Made by a program: the position numbers and the translations under genes. Of a DNA stretch of 64,000 nucleotides, positions 8,374 to 16,963 are shown piece by piece (the stretch's first letter is position 1; the number at the start of each line of letters is the position of its first letter). This DNA is from Methanocorpusculum sp. UBA424. Its GTDB lineage: Archaea; Halobacteriota; Methanomicrobia; Methanomicrobiales; Methanocorpusculaceae. The stretch is taken from positions 1-64,000 of the forward strand of contig DAHC01000003.1 in assembly GCA_002498375.1 (NCBI GenBank), in the 5' to 3' direction. Below the pieces are notes generated by a model, which was given only the letters and a program-made list of their open reading frames with translations, ran no database searches and was not told where the DNA came from.

Positions 8374-8413
8374 TTGTTAACGATATTTTCGTAAACGAAA
8401 ATATCGTTAACAA
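8374..8413. promoter_or_regulatory. Perfect 19-bp inverted repeat between divergent genes, probable operator
   Basis: The left arm (8374-8392, core GTTAACGATATTTTCG) and right arm (8395-8413) are exact reverse complements separated by AA. The element begins 16 bp upstream of the mmp11/aks operon start and 98 bp upstream of the small + strand gene at 8511. Such length and perfection between divergent genes suggest a dimeric regulator site; it could also fold as a hairpin in the mmp11 leader. Confidence 0.65.
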
Positions 8414-8510
8414 ATATGTGTGCCTGACCGGATATAAGGATTTGTGTTGACCTGGAAAGGTGACGACTGGATAAAATACTAATCCTCCAAAGCCCAATTT
8501 ACTATCAATC

Positions 8511-8744
8511 ATGTGGGACTCGTTAAAAGAACAGATACAGGAAATCGGCTGTGTGAAAATGACCGGGGCGGATGCTTCAGCCTACATAAACAATAATGAA
8601 GTCACCTTTGTCTACGAAGGGAACAAACTCGCAATAAAAACGGCCCTGGAATCGCCGATCACTATCCGTCACATCGGCGGCGGGTCAGTCAAACTCACCT
8701 ACAAATTCATCGAAGTACTGGCAAAAATAGAAAGACCCGAGTGA
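8511..8744 (+). CDS. Small conserved-type protein of unknown function
   Basis: A 77-residue protein that I cannot place in a family. It has no signal peptide or membrane segment, and is mixed alpha/beta in composition with a GGGSVKLTY stretch near residue 55. Its stop codon overlaps the ATG of the next gene, so it is very likely translationally coupled to the 268-residue protein downstream and then to nfo. The divergent 40-bp palindrome lies upstream. Confidence 0.6.
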   Translation: MWDSLKEQIQEIGCVKMTGADASAYINNNEVTFVYEGNKLAIKTALESPITIRHIGGGSVKLTYKFIEVLAKIERPE

Positions 8745-9547
8745 TGATATTTCCTAAAGAGTGTAAATTCGTGGGAAACGCCGCTTCTTCCCCCCTCGGC
8801 GACAAAGTGTATTTCCTCACAGAATATCTGATCCACCCGACACCGGACGGAGTTGAAGTGCTGAAAATACAGCCGAAAGACGGGATCGGACTCATGAGAG
8901 AGATCGAGTCTGTGGAACTGGTCGCCGGACCAAAGGATATCGCTCTCTGGAGTGAAGAAGTCAATACTCATGACAGAGCAGGTCTTGTCAGAAAAGCGCT
9001 TTCAACACAGAAAAGGTGCACGATCTTTGGAAAAGAGGACGATCACATGACCTTCATCTGCGATCCCGACCTTTCGACATTTGAAACGGTCCATGTCTTT
9101 GACATCACGCCGCCGAACCCGTCTCTCGTCGACACACTCACCGGACTTGAATCGCTCGGCTTTTTCGAAACGGAAAACGTTGTCTTTGAACACCACATCA
9201 GAGACATCAGCAAACTCGACACGGAAGTCTATCCCTGCAGAGCAGGAGGATTTCCCCACACGCTGGACCGTGACGTCCCGCCGAAAGGATCAAGGATCGC
9301 CTGCTGCCGGACCGGCAGACAGATCTGTCACGAGAATTACGGGTACAACTTCGAGTTCGAAGACATCTGCCCGATCACCCAGGTAAACAGAGAGCCGTTC
9401 ATTGCCCGGTGCTGCAGAGCGGAAAACAGCGGGATCGGCATGTACAACGGATACTTCGGCGCAGTCGTCCACTGGGGAGCCAACCCGAAAACGATCGCCG
9501 ATGCATTTTTTGGCATGATGAAGGAATGGAGAGAACGAAATGATTAA
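8741..9547 (+). CDS. Conserved protein of unknown function, cysteine-bearing (possibly DUF7714)
   Basis: A 268-residue soluble protein. I believe it belongs to a family seen in methanogens (possibly DUF7714), but cannot confirm this. The second half is Cys-rich: single cysteines in YPCRAGGFPHT, CCRTGRQICHENYG, EDICPIT and ARCCRAENSGIG, which could bind metal or an Fe-S cluster. It overlaps the small gene before it by 4 bp and nfo after it by 8 bp, so the three genes form one transcription unit. The co-transcription with endonuclease IV hints at a link to DNA damage or redox stress, but nothing in the sequence proves that. Confidence 0.65.
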   Translation: MMIFPKECKFVGNAASSPLGDKVYFLTEYLIHPTPDGVEVLKIQPKDGIGLMREIESVELVAGPKDIALWSEEVNTHDRAGLVRKALSTQKRCTIFGKEDDHMTFICDPDLSTFETVHVFDITPPNPSLVDTLTGLESLGFFETENVVFEHHIRDISKLDTEVYPCRAGGFPHTLDRDVPPKGSRIACCRTGRQICHENYGYNFEFEDICPITQVNREPFIARCCRAENSGIGMYNGYFGAVVHWGANPKTIADAFFGMMKEWRERND

Positions 9548-10391
9548 ACTCGGATTTCATGTATCGATTGCCGGTTCTCTGCCCCTCGCAGTTTCCCGTG
9601 CAGAGGAAAACGGATGCGACACCTTCCAGATATTCACACGGAGCCCGCGGGTCTGGGCCGCCAAACCGATCGAACCCACCGTCGCGAAAGCGTTCAAAGA
9701 TGCATTGACCGTCTCGGGGATCGGCCCCGTCGTCGATCACATGCCCTATCTCCCAAATCCAGCTGCAGAAAAACCCGAGATATATGCAAGATCCATCTTC
9801 ACGATGACGGAAGAGCTGAACCGCTGTGAGCAATTAAAGATCCCCTATCTTGTTACGCATCTTGGCCATCACGGAAAGGAAGACGGCCATAAAAAAGGGC
9901 AGGAGAAGGTGATCGCCGCGATCGGCCAGGCACTGGACGAGTCCGTTGGTGAAACGATGATCCTGCTCGAAAACACCGCGAACGAAAAAAACACTGTCGG
10001 AGGAACATTCACCGATGTGGGAGTGATCGCAGATGCTCTTTCAAATGAAACGCGGATCGGATTTTGTTTTGACACCTGTCACGCTGCAGCTGCCGGCTAT
10101 GATCTGAAAGGTCACGGGGCGGAAACGGTATTCGGCTGGTTCAACGATGAAGCCGGACGCCTCGACCGGCTCAAAGTCATTCATCTCAACGACATGAAAG
10201 GCGGGGTCGGGTCCCACCTCGACAGACACGAACATCTGGGGCTTGGCTACCTGGGGGAAGATACCATCCGTGATGTCTTAACGTATCCAAAGATCTCGCA
10301 CTGCGCCTTTATTATGGAAACGCCGTCTGACGAGATCAGGACCGATAAAGACAATATGGCTGTCGCCAGAAGGCTTGCCGTATCATCCTGA
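9540..10391 (+). CDS. nfo: Endonuclease IV (AP endonuclease)
   Basis: A 283-residue TIM-barrel protein of the endonuclease IV family, close to the usual 280. Metal-ligand motifs are clear: THLGHHG, ENTANE, FDTCHAAAAGYD, HLNDMKG and DRHEHLGLG. It nicks DNA 5' of abasic sites during base excision repair using three zinc ions. The start overlaps the preceding gene by 8 bp. It converges on the gene ending at 10408. Confidence 0.93.
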   Translation: MIKLGFHVSIAGSLPLAVSRAEENGCDTFQIFTRSPRVWAAKPIEPTVAKAFKDALTVSGIGPVVDHMPYLPNPAAEKPEIYARSIFTMTEELNRCEQLKIPYLVTHLGHHGKEDGHKKGQEKVIAAIGQALDESVGETMILLENTANEKNTVGGTFTDVGVIADALSNETRIGFCFDTCHAAAAGYDLKGHGAETVFGWFNDEAGRLDRLKVIHLNDMKGGVGSHLDRHEHLGLGYLGEDTIRDVLTYPKISHCAFIMETPSDEIRTDKDNMAVARRLAVSS

Positions 10392-10407
10392 CCTCAGCAG
10401 AAAAAAA

Positions 10408-11238
10408 TCAGGGAAGCTTCAAAAAACCCAGTGCCGATCTGAGTTCATCAACACTCGAGACGACCGCCGCCTCCATCTCGAGCATGAGGTTTACCCGTTC
10501 ATTCCCGCTGAACTTCCGGAAATCCGTTCTGAGAGCGATCACCTGCTTCCCGCAGGCAAATGCATATCCCATTTCCCAGGCAGTCCCAGAATCCGCATCC
10601 GATCCGTCGATAACACCGACAACGATATCCGCTTTTTTCAGTTCATAGAGATTTTTATCATAGATGGTCTTCTCGCGGTCATTCCCTCTCGCCTCTGCAG
10701 TATCGTCAAACTCCTGGGGAAGATACACGGAAAAAAAATTCTTGCGAAGAACTTCGGCAAGGTACGTATTATACCGGCGTTCACCCTCCGAAAAGAGCGG
10801 GGATGCCAGATATATCCGGTATCGTGCAAAAACGCGGACGTCGACAGCGGGAATTCCGGAGAATCTCTTTAGAAAAACACCAGGGCCGGCTGACTTCTCA
10901 TCCGTGAAATAGGTCGTCGTCACCCCGCAGGTCGGAGACGAGTTTACGCCAAGAATGCAGAGAGGCTCACCCTTCACCGAAATCAGTTCCCGCACTTCCT
11001 TTTCTAACCGGTCGAGCAGAGCAGAAAACTCCTGAGTATCCAGACGTTTGGAAAACGAACCCGGCGGTCTGGGGGTCCCGAGATACAGCGTCTCCGGACA
11101 CGGCAGAGGAACAAGTTCGATGCCAAACTCCTCGCACCGCTTTCTGCACCGCAAAAAAACTTCACGGTCCTCATCCGTCGTAATACCGTCTGCACGAAGT
11201 TTTTCGTTGAGTACACAGGGTGAAGCGAGGATAAACAT
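10408..11238 (-). CDS. Fusion of a TudS/DUF523-like domain with a nucleoside 2-deoxyribosyltransferase-like domain
   Basis: A 276-residue two-domain protein. Residues about 1-140 resemble the DUF523/thiouracil desulfurase family, with Cys near the N terminus in ASPCVLN and NSSPTCGV near residue 100, the likely Fe-S ligands. Residues about 143-276 match nucleoside 2-deoxyribosyltransferase-like proteins: IYLASPLFSEGE, then KKADIVVGVIDGSDADSGTAWEMGYA, the nucleotide-binding and catalytic-Glu region. Together they suggest handling of modified or damaged pyrimidine nucleotides. It diverges from tsr3 with a 39-bp gap. The domain calls are from motifs only; the combined activity is unknown. Confidence 0.75.
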   Translation of the reverse strand: MFILASPCVLNEKLRADGITTDEDREVFLRCRKRCEEFGIELVPLPCPETLYLGTPRPPGSFSKRLDTQEFSALLDRLEKEVRELISVKGEPLCILGVNSSPTCGVTTTYFTDEKSAGPGVFLKRFSGIPAVDVRVFARYRIYLASPLFSEGERRYNTYLAEVLRKNFFSVYLPQEFDDTAEARGNDREKTIYDKNLYELKKADIVVGVIDGSDADSGTAWEMGYAFACGKQVIALRTDFRKFSGNERVNLMLEMEAAVVSSVDELRSALGFLKLP

Positions 11239-11277
11239 GAGTATACTATTTGTATCTGGAAGACATAAATAAAGACC

Positions 11278-11784
11278 ATGAGCATGCTGATCTCCCTGAT
11301 TGCATTCCGCGATAACTCCTGCGATCCGAAAAAATGCACCGTGAAAAAACTGGAAAAGTTCGGGATGATCAATGTCGTCAAAAAAATCACGCAGGTCCCA
11401 AAGACCACGCTCCTCCTCGACCCCACAGCCGAATACGTTATCTCCCCGGCCGATAAAAAATGGGTCACGTCCATCACCGCGCTCGACTGCTCCTGGGTGG
11501 TCCTTGACACGACCAACTTAAATCCATGGAAAAACCGGCGTGCCCTGCCGTTTCTGGTCGCCGCAAACCCGGTGAACTTTGGAAAACCCTTCACCCTGAC
11601 ATCCGTGGAAGCGCTCGCGGCAGCTCTCGTGATTCTCGGAGAGCAGGATCAGGCCGTACGTATTCTGGAAAAATTCAATTGGGGGCTGAATTTCCTCAAA
11701 CTCAACGAAGAGCCGCTGGAAGAGTATGCCAACGCAAAAGACAGCGCAGAAATGCTCAAAATCCAAAGTGAATACATCGGATAA
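11278..11784 (+). CDS. tsr3: Tsr3-type rRNA aminocarboxypropyltransferase
   Basis: A 168-residue protein of the DUF367/Tsr3 family, the usual archaeal length. In yeast this SPOUT-fold enzyme transfers the 3-amino-3-carboxypropyl group of SAM to N1-methylpseudouridine in small-subunit rRNA. Visible family motifs are DPKKCTVKKL, LLLDPTAEYVISP, ALDCSWV and RALPFLVAANPVNFGKP. It stands divergent from the deoxyribosyltransferase fusion and shortly before the DUF1890 gene. Confidence 0.88.
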   Translation: MSMLISLIAFRDNSCDPKKCTVKKLEKFGMINVVKKITQVPKTTLLLDPTAEYVISPADKKWVTSITALDCSWVVLDTTNLNPWKNRRALPFLVAANPVNFGKPFTLTSVEALAAALVILGEQDQAVRILEKFNWGLNFLKLNEEPLEEYANAKDSAEMLKIQSEYIG

Positions 11785-11833
11785 TCACCCGAACAAATAG
11801 TTAATACCCTCACAAAACAGATGGATACCTACT

Positions 11834-12295
11834 ATGGGAGAGGTGCTCATTTTAATCGGCTGCCCCCAGATTCCTGTTCAGTCGCCGCTTGTACTCTACA
11901 TTGCAGACTTTCTTCAGGATGCGGGACACCGCCCGGTCGTTGCGGCGAATCCGTCAGCGAAGCAGCTCATTAAAACCAGTGATCCGAAAAGTCACTATGT
12001 TTCGGAATACAAAGACGTGGATAAGACCATCGGAGAGCTGGCCGACGGAACCGTCCAGTATCCGCTGATCATATCCCTGATTCACAACGATGCAGGACTC
12101 ACGTACACGTCAACAACGTCCGCAGTAGCTCCCAAAACTCTTCTCATTTCTGTTCTCTTCGGAGAACACGCATATGATCTCGCAGAAGAGATAGAATATC
12201 CAACAGAAAAGGTCGTGGCTCCGGTAACACACAACACCCGACCCCTTCTCACAAAATTAGACGAGGTACTCGAATGGGCTGTCTTGAAAATATGA
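11834..12295 (+). CDS. DUF1890 family protein
   Basis: A 153-residue alpha/beta protein beginning with GEVLILIGCPQIPVQSPLVLYI, recognised as the DUF1890 family, which is largely confined to methanogens. A Rossmann-like beta-strand/loop at the N terminus with a Cys in IGCPQ suggests a nucleotide- or cofactor-binding fold. Its stop overlaps the ATG of the DUF1894 gene (ATGA), so the two are translated together. Function unknown. Confidence 0.75.
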   Translation: MGEVLILIGCPQIPVQSPLVLYIADFLQDAGHRPVVAANPSAKQLIKTSDPKSHYVSEYKDVDKTIGELADGTVQYPLIISLIHNDAGLTYTSTTSAVAPKTLLISVLFGEHAYDLAEEIEYPTEKVVAPVTHNTRPLLTKLDEVLEWAVLKI

Positions 12296-12558
12296 ACTAC
12301 GAGATTCTGGGCAGAAACTGCAGTTTCAAAGAAGCACGGGAGATCATCAGATCGAACAGCACGGAGAAATACGAAGTTCCCCCGGGATTCAAACTGCTGG
12401 AAAAAGCCCTGATCGGCGTTCCGCCGCTTATCATCGGCATCGCCAATGAAAAGCTTATTTACGCTTATACAAAACCCTGTCACGGAACCTTTGTCGTCGT
12501 CGTCGAAGACCCGGAGGGGGTCGACCACGTCCGCAGGAATGGAAAACCTGTCCAGTAA
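12292..12558 (+). CDS. DUF1894 family protein
   Basis: An 88-residue protein of the DUF1894 type, the usual neighbour of DUF1890 in methanogens. The ATG at 12292 (MNYEILGRNC) overlaps the DUF1890 stop and is preferred to an ATG at 12274 that would lie inside DUF1890. One Cys occurs near residue 10 and a second in KPCHGTF. Its stop codon shares an A with the mntP start (TAATG). Function unknown; constant pairing suggests a complex with DUF1890. Confidence 0.75.
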   Translation: MNYEILGRNCSFKEAREIIRSNSTEKYEVPPGFKLLEKALIGVPPLIIGIANEKLIYAYTKPCHGTFVVVVEDPEGVDHVRRNGKPVQ

Positions 12559-13115
12559 TGACTGATCTTCTTCTCTCATCGCTGATCATCGGAGTCGGTC
12601 TTGCGATGGATTCGTTCTCCGTATCGCTTGCCGGCGGCGCCTCTCTCAAAGAGAATATTGGAAAAACGGCAGTGACCGCCGGCATATTTTTCGGATTTTT
12701 CCAGTTTGCGATGCCGCTCTTGGGCTGGGCGATCGGGGTCCCCATCACACAGGTGATCGATCCGTACGGATACTGGATAGTTGTCGGTCTGTTCTTTTTT
12801 ATCGGGGGAAAGATGATCTGGGACAGTTTTTCCGATGATGAAGAGGGAATCAGTCTGATAGGATGTAAGGTTCTGCTGCTATTAGCCGTTGCAACGAGCA
12901 TAGATGCCCTCGCCGTTGGAATGAGTTTTGCATTAATCGGAGAGGCGATCCTTCTCCCGGCAGTGATCATCGGCGTGGTCGCCTTTGTATTTTCATTTTT
13001 CGGGGTCCTCGCGGGTCACAAACTCAGCAGTATCCTTGGAAACAAAATGCAGATCTTCGGAGGAGTGATCCTCGTTCTGATCGGCATCAAATTTTTAATC
13101 GAATATTGTCTCTGA
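12558..13115 (+). CDS. mntP: Manganese efflux pump MntP
   Basis: A 185-residue integral membrane protein with six predicted segments arranged as two three-helix halves. Each half carries the family's Asp-bearing signature: MDSFSVSLAGG in helix 1 and SIDALAVGMSFA in helix 4. The family exports Mn(II). It is translationally coupled to the DUF1894 gene through a TAATG overlap and converges on the lipoprotein gene 1 bp downstream. No mntP riboswitch or MntR site was recognised. Confidence 0.88.
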   Translation: MTDLLLSSLIIGVGLAMDSFSVSLAGGASLKENIGKTAVTAGIFFGFFQFAMPLLGWAIGVPITQVIDPYGYWIVVGLFFFIGGKMIWDSFSDDEEGISLIGCKVLLLLAVATSIDALAVGMSFALIGEAILLPAVIIGVVAFVFSFFGVLAGHKLSSILGNKMQIFGGVILVLIGIKFLIEYCL

Positions 13116-13116
13116 A

Positions 13117-13605
13117 TCAGACGAGCCCTAAAAGTTCGGCGATCCGTTCGGCTGATGCCTGAATCCGTTCGCCGGCACCGTCAAAATCGATCGAGTCGAG
13201 TGCCGCCTCTGTTTCCTGATTGGTCACCGGCATTGTGAGAAGCTGGTTCAGAAAATCATCCGGATCGTCCGGAGACAGTTCGTCAAGTGAAGGAAGGAAC
13301 CCAAGATCGAGCAGGGAAGAGGTGTCTGTCGTATTGATGGACGAAAGCGTGTCCATGATATCCTCAGCCTCGCTTTGCGTAACCCCTTCTTTAGTGAAGG
13401 TAAACCCGAAGAGTTCCACCTTCATATCGAACTTCTCCGTCACTGATCCGTTTGACAAAAGATTCTCCGTCACCGGCGTGAGATAAATATGCCCGACCGT
13501 CTCATTTCCCATAACGATGTCGGTCGTCTGTGTCCCAAGGCTGATACAGCCGGCACTAAGAACGAGCAAAACTGTCAGCAGAAGAACAGCCGGAATGTAT
13601 TTCAT
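13117..13605 (-). CDS. Predicted lipoprotein of unknown function
   Basis: A 162-residue protein with an N-terminal hydrophobic segment ending in the lipobox LSAGC (Cys20), so it should be lipid-anchored outside the cytoplasmic membrane. The mature part is acidic and Ser/Thr/Asp-rich, with no domain that I recognise. It converges on mntP, and its start lies 84 bp from the divergent hpt gene. Confidence 0.7.
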   Translation of the reverse strand: MKYIPAVLLLTVLLVLSAGCISLGTQTTDIVMGNETVGHIYLTPVTENLLSNGSVTEKFDMKVELFGFTFTKEGVTQSEAEDIMDTLSSINTTDTSSLLDLGFLPSLDELSPDDPDDFLNQLLTMPVTNQETEAALDSIDFDGAGERIQASAERIAELLGLV

Positions 13606-13688
13606 TGGAAGAGCATTAGCGGCACGAACAGAAAAACCTTGTCTCGCCGGCGTTAGACGTATTTGTAATAAACGTCAACATATGAGGC

Positions 13689-14252
13689 ATGCTTGAAATC
13701 CTCAAAGAATCCCTTCTGACATGTCCCATGGTCAAACGGGAAAAAGACGGGGTGGTCTATAATTATTTCATCAATCCGATAACTGACGGCATTCCGGAAG
13801 TCACGGCGGAACTTCTGCGTGATGTAACGGCGGCGATGATGGCGTCCCTCGATTTGAAAAATGTCGATAAGATCGTGGTCTCCGAGGCAATGGGAATCCA
13901 TATTGGGACTGCGCTAACTCTTGCGACCGGCATTCCCTTCGTTGTCATCAGAAAACGGGAATACCGTCTGCCGGGCGAAGTTGTCATCGGTCAGGAAACC
14001 GGATATTCGAAAGGAACCCTCTATATGAACTGTGTACATAAAGACGACAGAGTCGTGATCATTGATGATGTCATCAGTACCGGCGGAACAATCAAAGGGA
14101 TCCTTCCTGCTCTGAAAATTGCCGGAGCGGAACTTGTGGATATTCTCTTTGTTGTGAACAGAGGATCCCCCGACATCGGCATTCCCTACAAAACACTTGT
14201 CACGATCGATGTTGACGAAAACGGTGTGAAGATCATTGATTCAGCTTTCTGA
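13689..14252 (+). CDS. hpt: Hypoxanthine/guanine phosphoribosyltransferase (archaeal Hpt)
   Basis: A 187-residue type I phosphoribosyltransferase. The PRPP-binding motif reads VVIIDDVISTGGT, and the N-terminal part (LKESLLTCPMVKR, INPITDGIP) fits archaeal hypoxanthine phosphoribosyltransferase. It salvages hypoxanthine and guanine to IMP and GMP. Its end overlaps the TTG start of dph2 by 17 bp, placing it at the head of a four-gene run (hpt, dph2, methyltransferase, MFS). Confidence 0.88.
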   Translation: MLEILKESLLTCPMVKREKDGVVYNYFINPITDGIPEVTAELLRDVTAAMMASLDLKNVDKIVVSEAMGIHIGTALTLATGIPFVVIRKREYRLPGEVVIGQETGYSKGTLYMNCVHKDDRVVIIDDVISTGGTIKGILPALKIAGAELVDILFVVNRGSPDIGIPYKTLVTIDVDENGVKIIDSAF

Positions 14253-15186
14253 AGTTATTACCCAGCTGAAAAGCCGAAATGCAAAACGGGTCGCCGTTCA
14301 GCTGCCCGAAGGGCTGAAACGAAACGCAGCAGAGATCTCGAGGGAGTTGAAAACCGAGGGGTTCGACGTTATGATCAGCGGAGATGCCTGCTGGGGAGCC
14401 TGCGATCTGAGTCTGGATGCTCTGGAATGGGCGGATGTTCTCGTTCATGTCGGGCACACGCCGGTGACTTCGGAGAAAAACGTCATCTATCTCCCGTTCC
14501 AGCAGGACATTCCCCTTGAAATTCTGGAATCCGCCGTGCCTCAACTCCAAAAATATGACTCGGTCGGGATCACCACGACGATCCAGCACGCCCATCAGAC
14601 AAAGGCAATCTGTTCGTGGCTGAATGAACGCGGGGTGAACGCCGTGATCGGGACAGGATCCTCTCGAACCCCTCTCGACGGTCAGGTTCTTGGATGTACC
14701 TATGCTTCAGCAAAGAATGCAAACGCCGAAGCATATCTGTTCATCGGGACCGGGGTTTTTCATGCGATCGGTGTATCGCTCGCCACGAAAAAACCAACCT
14801 TCGCTCTCGACCCGTTTGCCGATGGCATCCTGCAGGAGGTTTCTGCCGACCGTCTCTTGCGAAAACGGTTTGCCCAGATCGAAAAGGCAAAGCAGGCAAA
14901 AACATTCGGGATCCTGCTCTCTTCCAAGTCGGGTCAGGCACGCCGTGAACTTGCTGAACGGCTCGCTGCCTTGAACGAAAATGCCGTGATCATTCTGATT
15001 CGGGAAATTTCCGAGATGCAGCTGAGAAATCTCGGCTTCGATGCCTATGTGAATACGGCATGCCCGAGACTAGCTCTGGACGATCAGAGCCGGTTTCCCG
15101 TGCCGGTCCTCTCACCTGCCGAATTTGAGATCGTTCTTGGAAAACGCAGCTGGGACGATTACGTCATCGATGAAATATTACCATGA
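14236..15186 (+). CDS. dph2: Diphthamide biosynthesis enzyme Dph2
   Basis: A 316-residue archaeal Dph2, the non-classical radical SAM enzyme that transfers 3-amino-3-carboxypropyl to a histidine of elongation factor 2. The three widely spaced Fe-S ligands are Cys56 (GDACWGACD), Cys154 (VLGCTYAS) and Cys276 (NTACPRLALDD), one per domain. The start is TTG at 14236 inside the end of hpt. It overlaps the methyltransferase gene by 4 bp. Confidence 0.9.
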   Translation: MIQLSEVITQLKSRNAKRVAVQLPEGLKRNAAEISRELKTEGFDVMISGDACWGACDLSLDALEWADVLVHVGHTPVTSEKNVIYLPFQQDIPLEILESAVPQLQKYDSVGITTTIQHAHQTKAICSWLNERGVNAVIGTGSSRTPLDGQVLGCTYASAKNANAEAYLFIGTGVFHAIGVSLATKKPTFALDPFADGILQEVSADRLLRKRFAQIEKAKQAKTFGILLSSKSGQARRELAERLAALNENAVIILIREISEMQLRNLGFDAYVNTACPRLALDDQSRFPVPVLSPAEFEIVLGKRSWDDYVIDEILP

Positions 15187-15785
15187 AACTCAGACAACTT
15201 GAGATGTGCCTGCAGAAGGTACAGGGATTTCACTCACCGGTTGCCGAGCTTGAACAGTATATGACGCCTGCCCCGCTTGCTGCGAGGCTTCTGCACGAAG
15301 CAGCTCTGGCCGGCGATATCGAAGGGATGACGGTCGTGGACCTTGGCTGCGGCACAGGAATGCTTTCGATCGGAGCGGCGCTTCTCGGTGCAGAGGTCAC
15401 CGGCATCGATATAGATGAAGCGGCCCTGAAAATTGCCCGAAAGAATGCCGAAGCGTTCGGCGTCGATATCGAATGGCTGCGGATGCGTATCGATGAAAAT
15501 GCCGAACCGCTTTCCGCAGACACGGTCCTGATGAATCCCCCGTTCGGGGCGCAGAAAGAGCATGCCGACCGGCCGTTTATCGACTTCGCTCTCCTGACGG
15601 CGCCGGTCTGCTATGGGATCTTCAACAAAGGAAGCATCCCGTTTCTCGAAGCATACACAAAAAATACAGCCGTTATCACCTCAAAAACGGCGGCCATGCT
15701 GAATATTCCAAAACAATTCGCTTTCCACACAAAAGAACATCTGGAGATCCCGGTTGAGATCATCCGATTGGAGAGAATATCATGA
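15183..15785 (+). CDS. METTL5-like N6-adenine rRNA methyltransferase
   Basis: A 200-residue class I SAM methyltransferase. DLGCGTGM (residues 53-60) binds SAM and NPPFG (118-122) is the catalytic motif of N6-adenine methylases. An N-terminal LEQYMT resembles the segment before the SAM site in METTL5, which methylates small-subunit rRNA in eukaryotes. Overlaps of 4 bp with dph2 and with the MFS gene place it in a translation-linked operon. The rRNA target is inferred. Confidence 0.82.
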   Translation: MKLRQLEMCLQKVQGFHSPVAELEQYMTPAPLAARLLHEAALAGDIEGMTVVDLGCGTGMLSIGAALLGAEVTGIDIDEAALKIARKNAEAFGVDIEWLRMRIDENAEPLSADTVLMNPPFGAQKEHADRPFIDFALLTAPVCYGIFNKGSIPFLEAYTKNTAVITSKTAAMLNIPKQFAFHTKEHLEIPVEIIRLERIS

Positions 15786-16963
15786 ACGATCTTACAAAAC
15801 GCATTGCCGGTCTTGCCGCAGGTCACGGGGCGGCGGACTTTTACATACCCGTAGTTCCGGCGATCCTGCCGGCACTGATTCCCATATTTACCGAACAGGG
15901 TATCACCTCCTATGCAATGGCAGGATGTCTCTTCACTCTTATGACCCTGACCATGGTACTATTCCAGCCCTTAACCGGCTGGATGATCGATAAGGGCCGG
16001 TGGGTCCCGGGACTATCCTGGTGTATTCTTATTACCGGCCTTGCCGTCGCTGTATTCGGACTTACTCAGAATTACTGGGTGCTTTTGGTCATGGCAGTGG
16101 TTGCGGGAGCTGGAAACTCTATGTTCCATCCAAATGCCTATCAGCAGATCCATCAGTTCACCACCTCGGCAAACAGGGGAACGTTCCTTTCCCTCTTCTC
16201 GGTTGGAGGATCCTTTGGCTACGGAGCTGCTCCTCTCGTTGCCGGAGCATTATTTGCATGGGGAGGATTCACGGCACTTATATGGCTCGTTATTCCTGCA
16301 GTCGTAGTTGCTGTTTTGCTGAGAAAACACCAGCAGAAACCGACGTTCCTTCCGCCGAAATCCGTGGATACCGAAACGGTAAAACCGAAATGGAGAAACG
16401 CCGTGTTTGTTCTCGGCATAAGTTCGCTTCGAACCTGGGTTTACTATGGATTCCTTGCCTTCGCCGCCGTCTACCTGACGAAGTATGCAGGCGTCGATTA
16501 CCTTCTGGCAACAGGCGTCGTCAGTTGTATGATCTTTGCAGGCATGTTCGGCACTCTCATCGCCGGACCTCTATCCGACAAGATCGGAAGAAAAGAGGTC
16601 ATGTTCACCGCTTACATCGGAGCGACGGCTGCCTATTTCGGTATATTTCTCCTTTCAGGATTGGGTTCGGTCATATCTCTCGTGATTGCCGGATTTTTTA
16701 TGATGGCAACTGCCTCAGTGGAGATCGCAACTGTCCAGGAACTTATGCCCGGAAGTGTCGGCCTTGCATCCGGAATCATAATCGGTATTCCTCAGGGGCT
16801 GGCTGCTGTCGCGATCATGATTATTGGCATTATGGCGGACGCAATCGGTATGCCGACAGCATTATTTTCTCAGGTATGGCTGATGATTGCCGCCATCGTC
16901 CTCTGCATTGCCCTTCCTTATCCGCTGAAACTGCTTAAACACACCCGGAAAACTGCCGAATAA
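15782..16963 (+). CDS. MFS transporter (fosmidomycin-resistance-like)
   Basis: A 393-residue protein with about twelve hydrophobic segments and the typical MFS loop motifs, for example GWMIDKGR between helices 2 and 3 and GPLSDKIGRKE between helices 8 and 9. The N-terminal HGAADFYIPVVPAILP resembles fosmidomycin-resistance exporters. It is the last gene of the hpt-dph2 run and overlaps the methyltransferase gene by 4 bp. The substrate is unknown. Confidence 0.8.
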   Translation: MNDLTKRIAGLAAGHGAADFYIPVVPAILPALIPIFTEQGITSYAMAGCLFTLMTLTMVLFQPLTGWMIDKGRWVPGLSWCILITGLAVAVFGLTQNYWVLLVMAVVAGAGNSMFHPNAYQQIHQFTTSANRGTFLSLFSVGGSFGYGAAPLVAGALFAWGGFTALIWLVIPAVVVAVLLRKHQQKPTFLPPKSVDTETVKPKWRNAVFVLGISSLRTWVYYGFLAFAAVYLTKYAGVDYLLATGVVSCMIFAGMFGTLIAGPLSDKIGRKEVMFTAYIGATAAYFGIFLLSGLGSVISLVIAGFFMMATASVEIATVQELMPGSVGLASGIIIGIPQGLAAVAIMIIGIMADAIGMPTALFSQVWLMIAAIVLCIALPYPLKLLKHTRKTAE

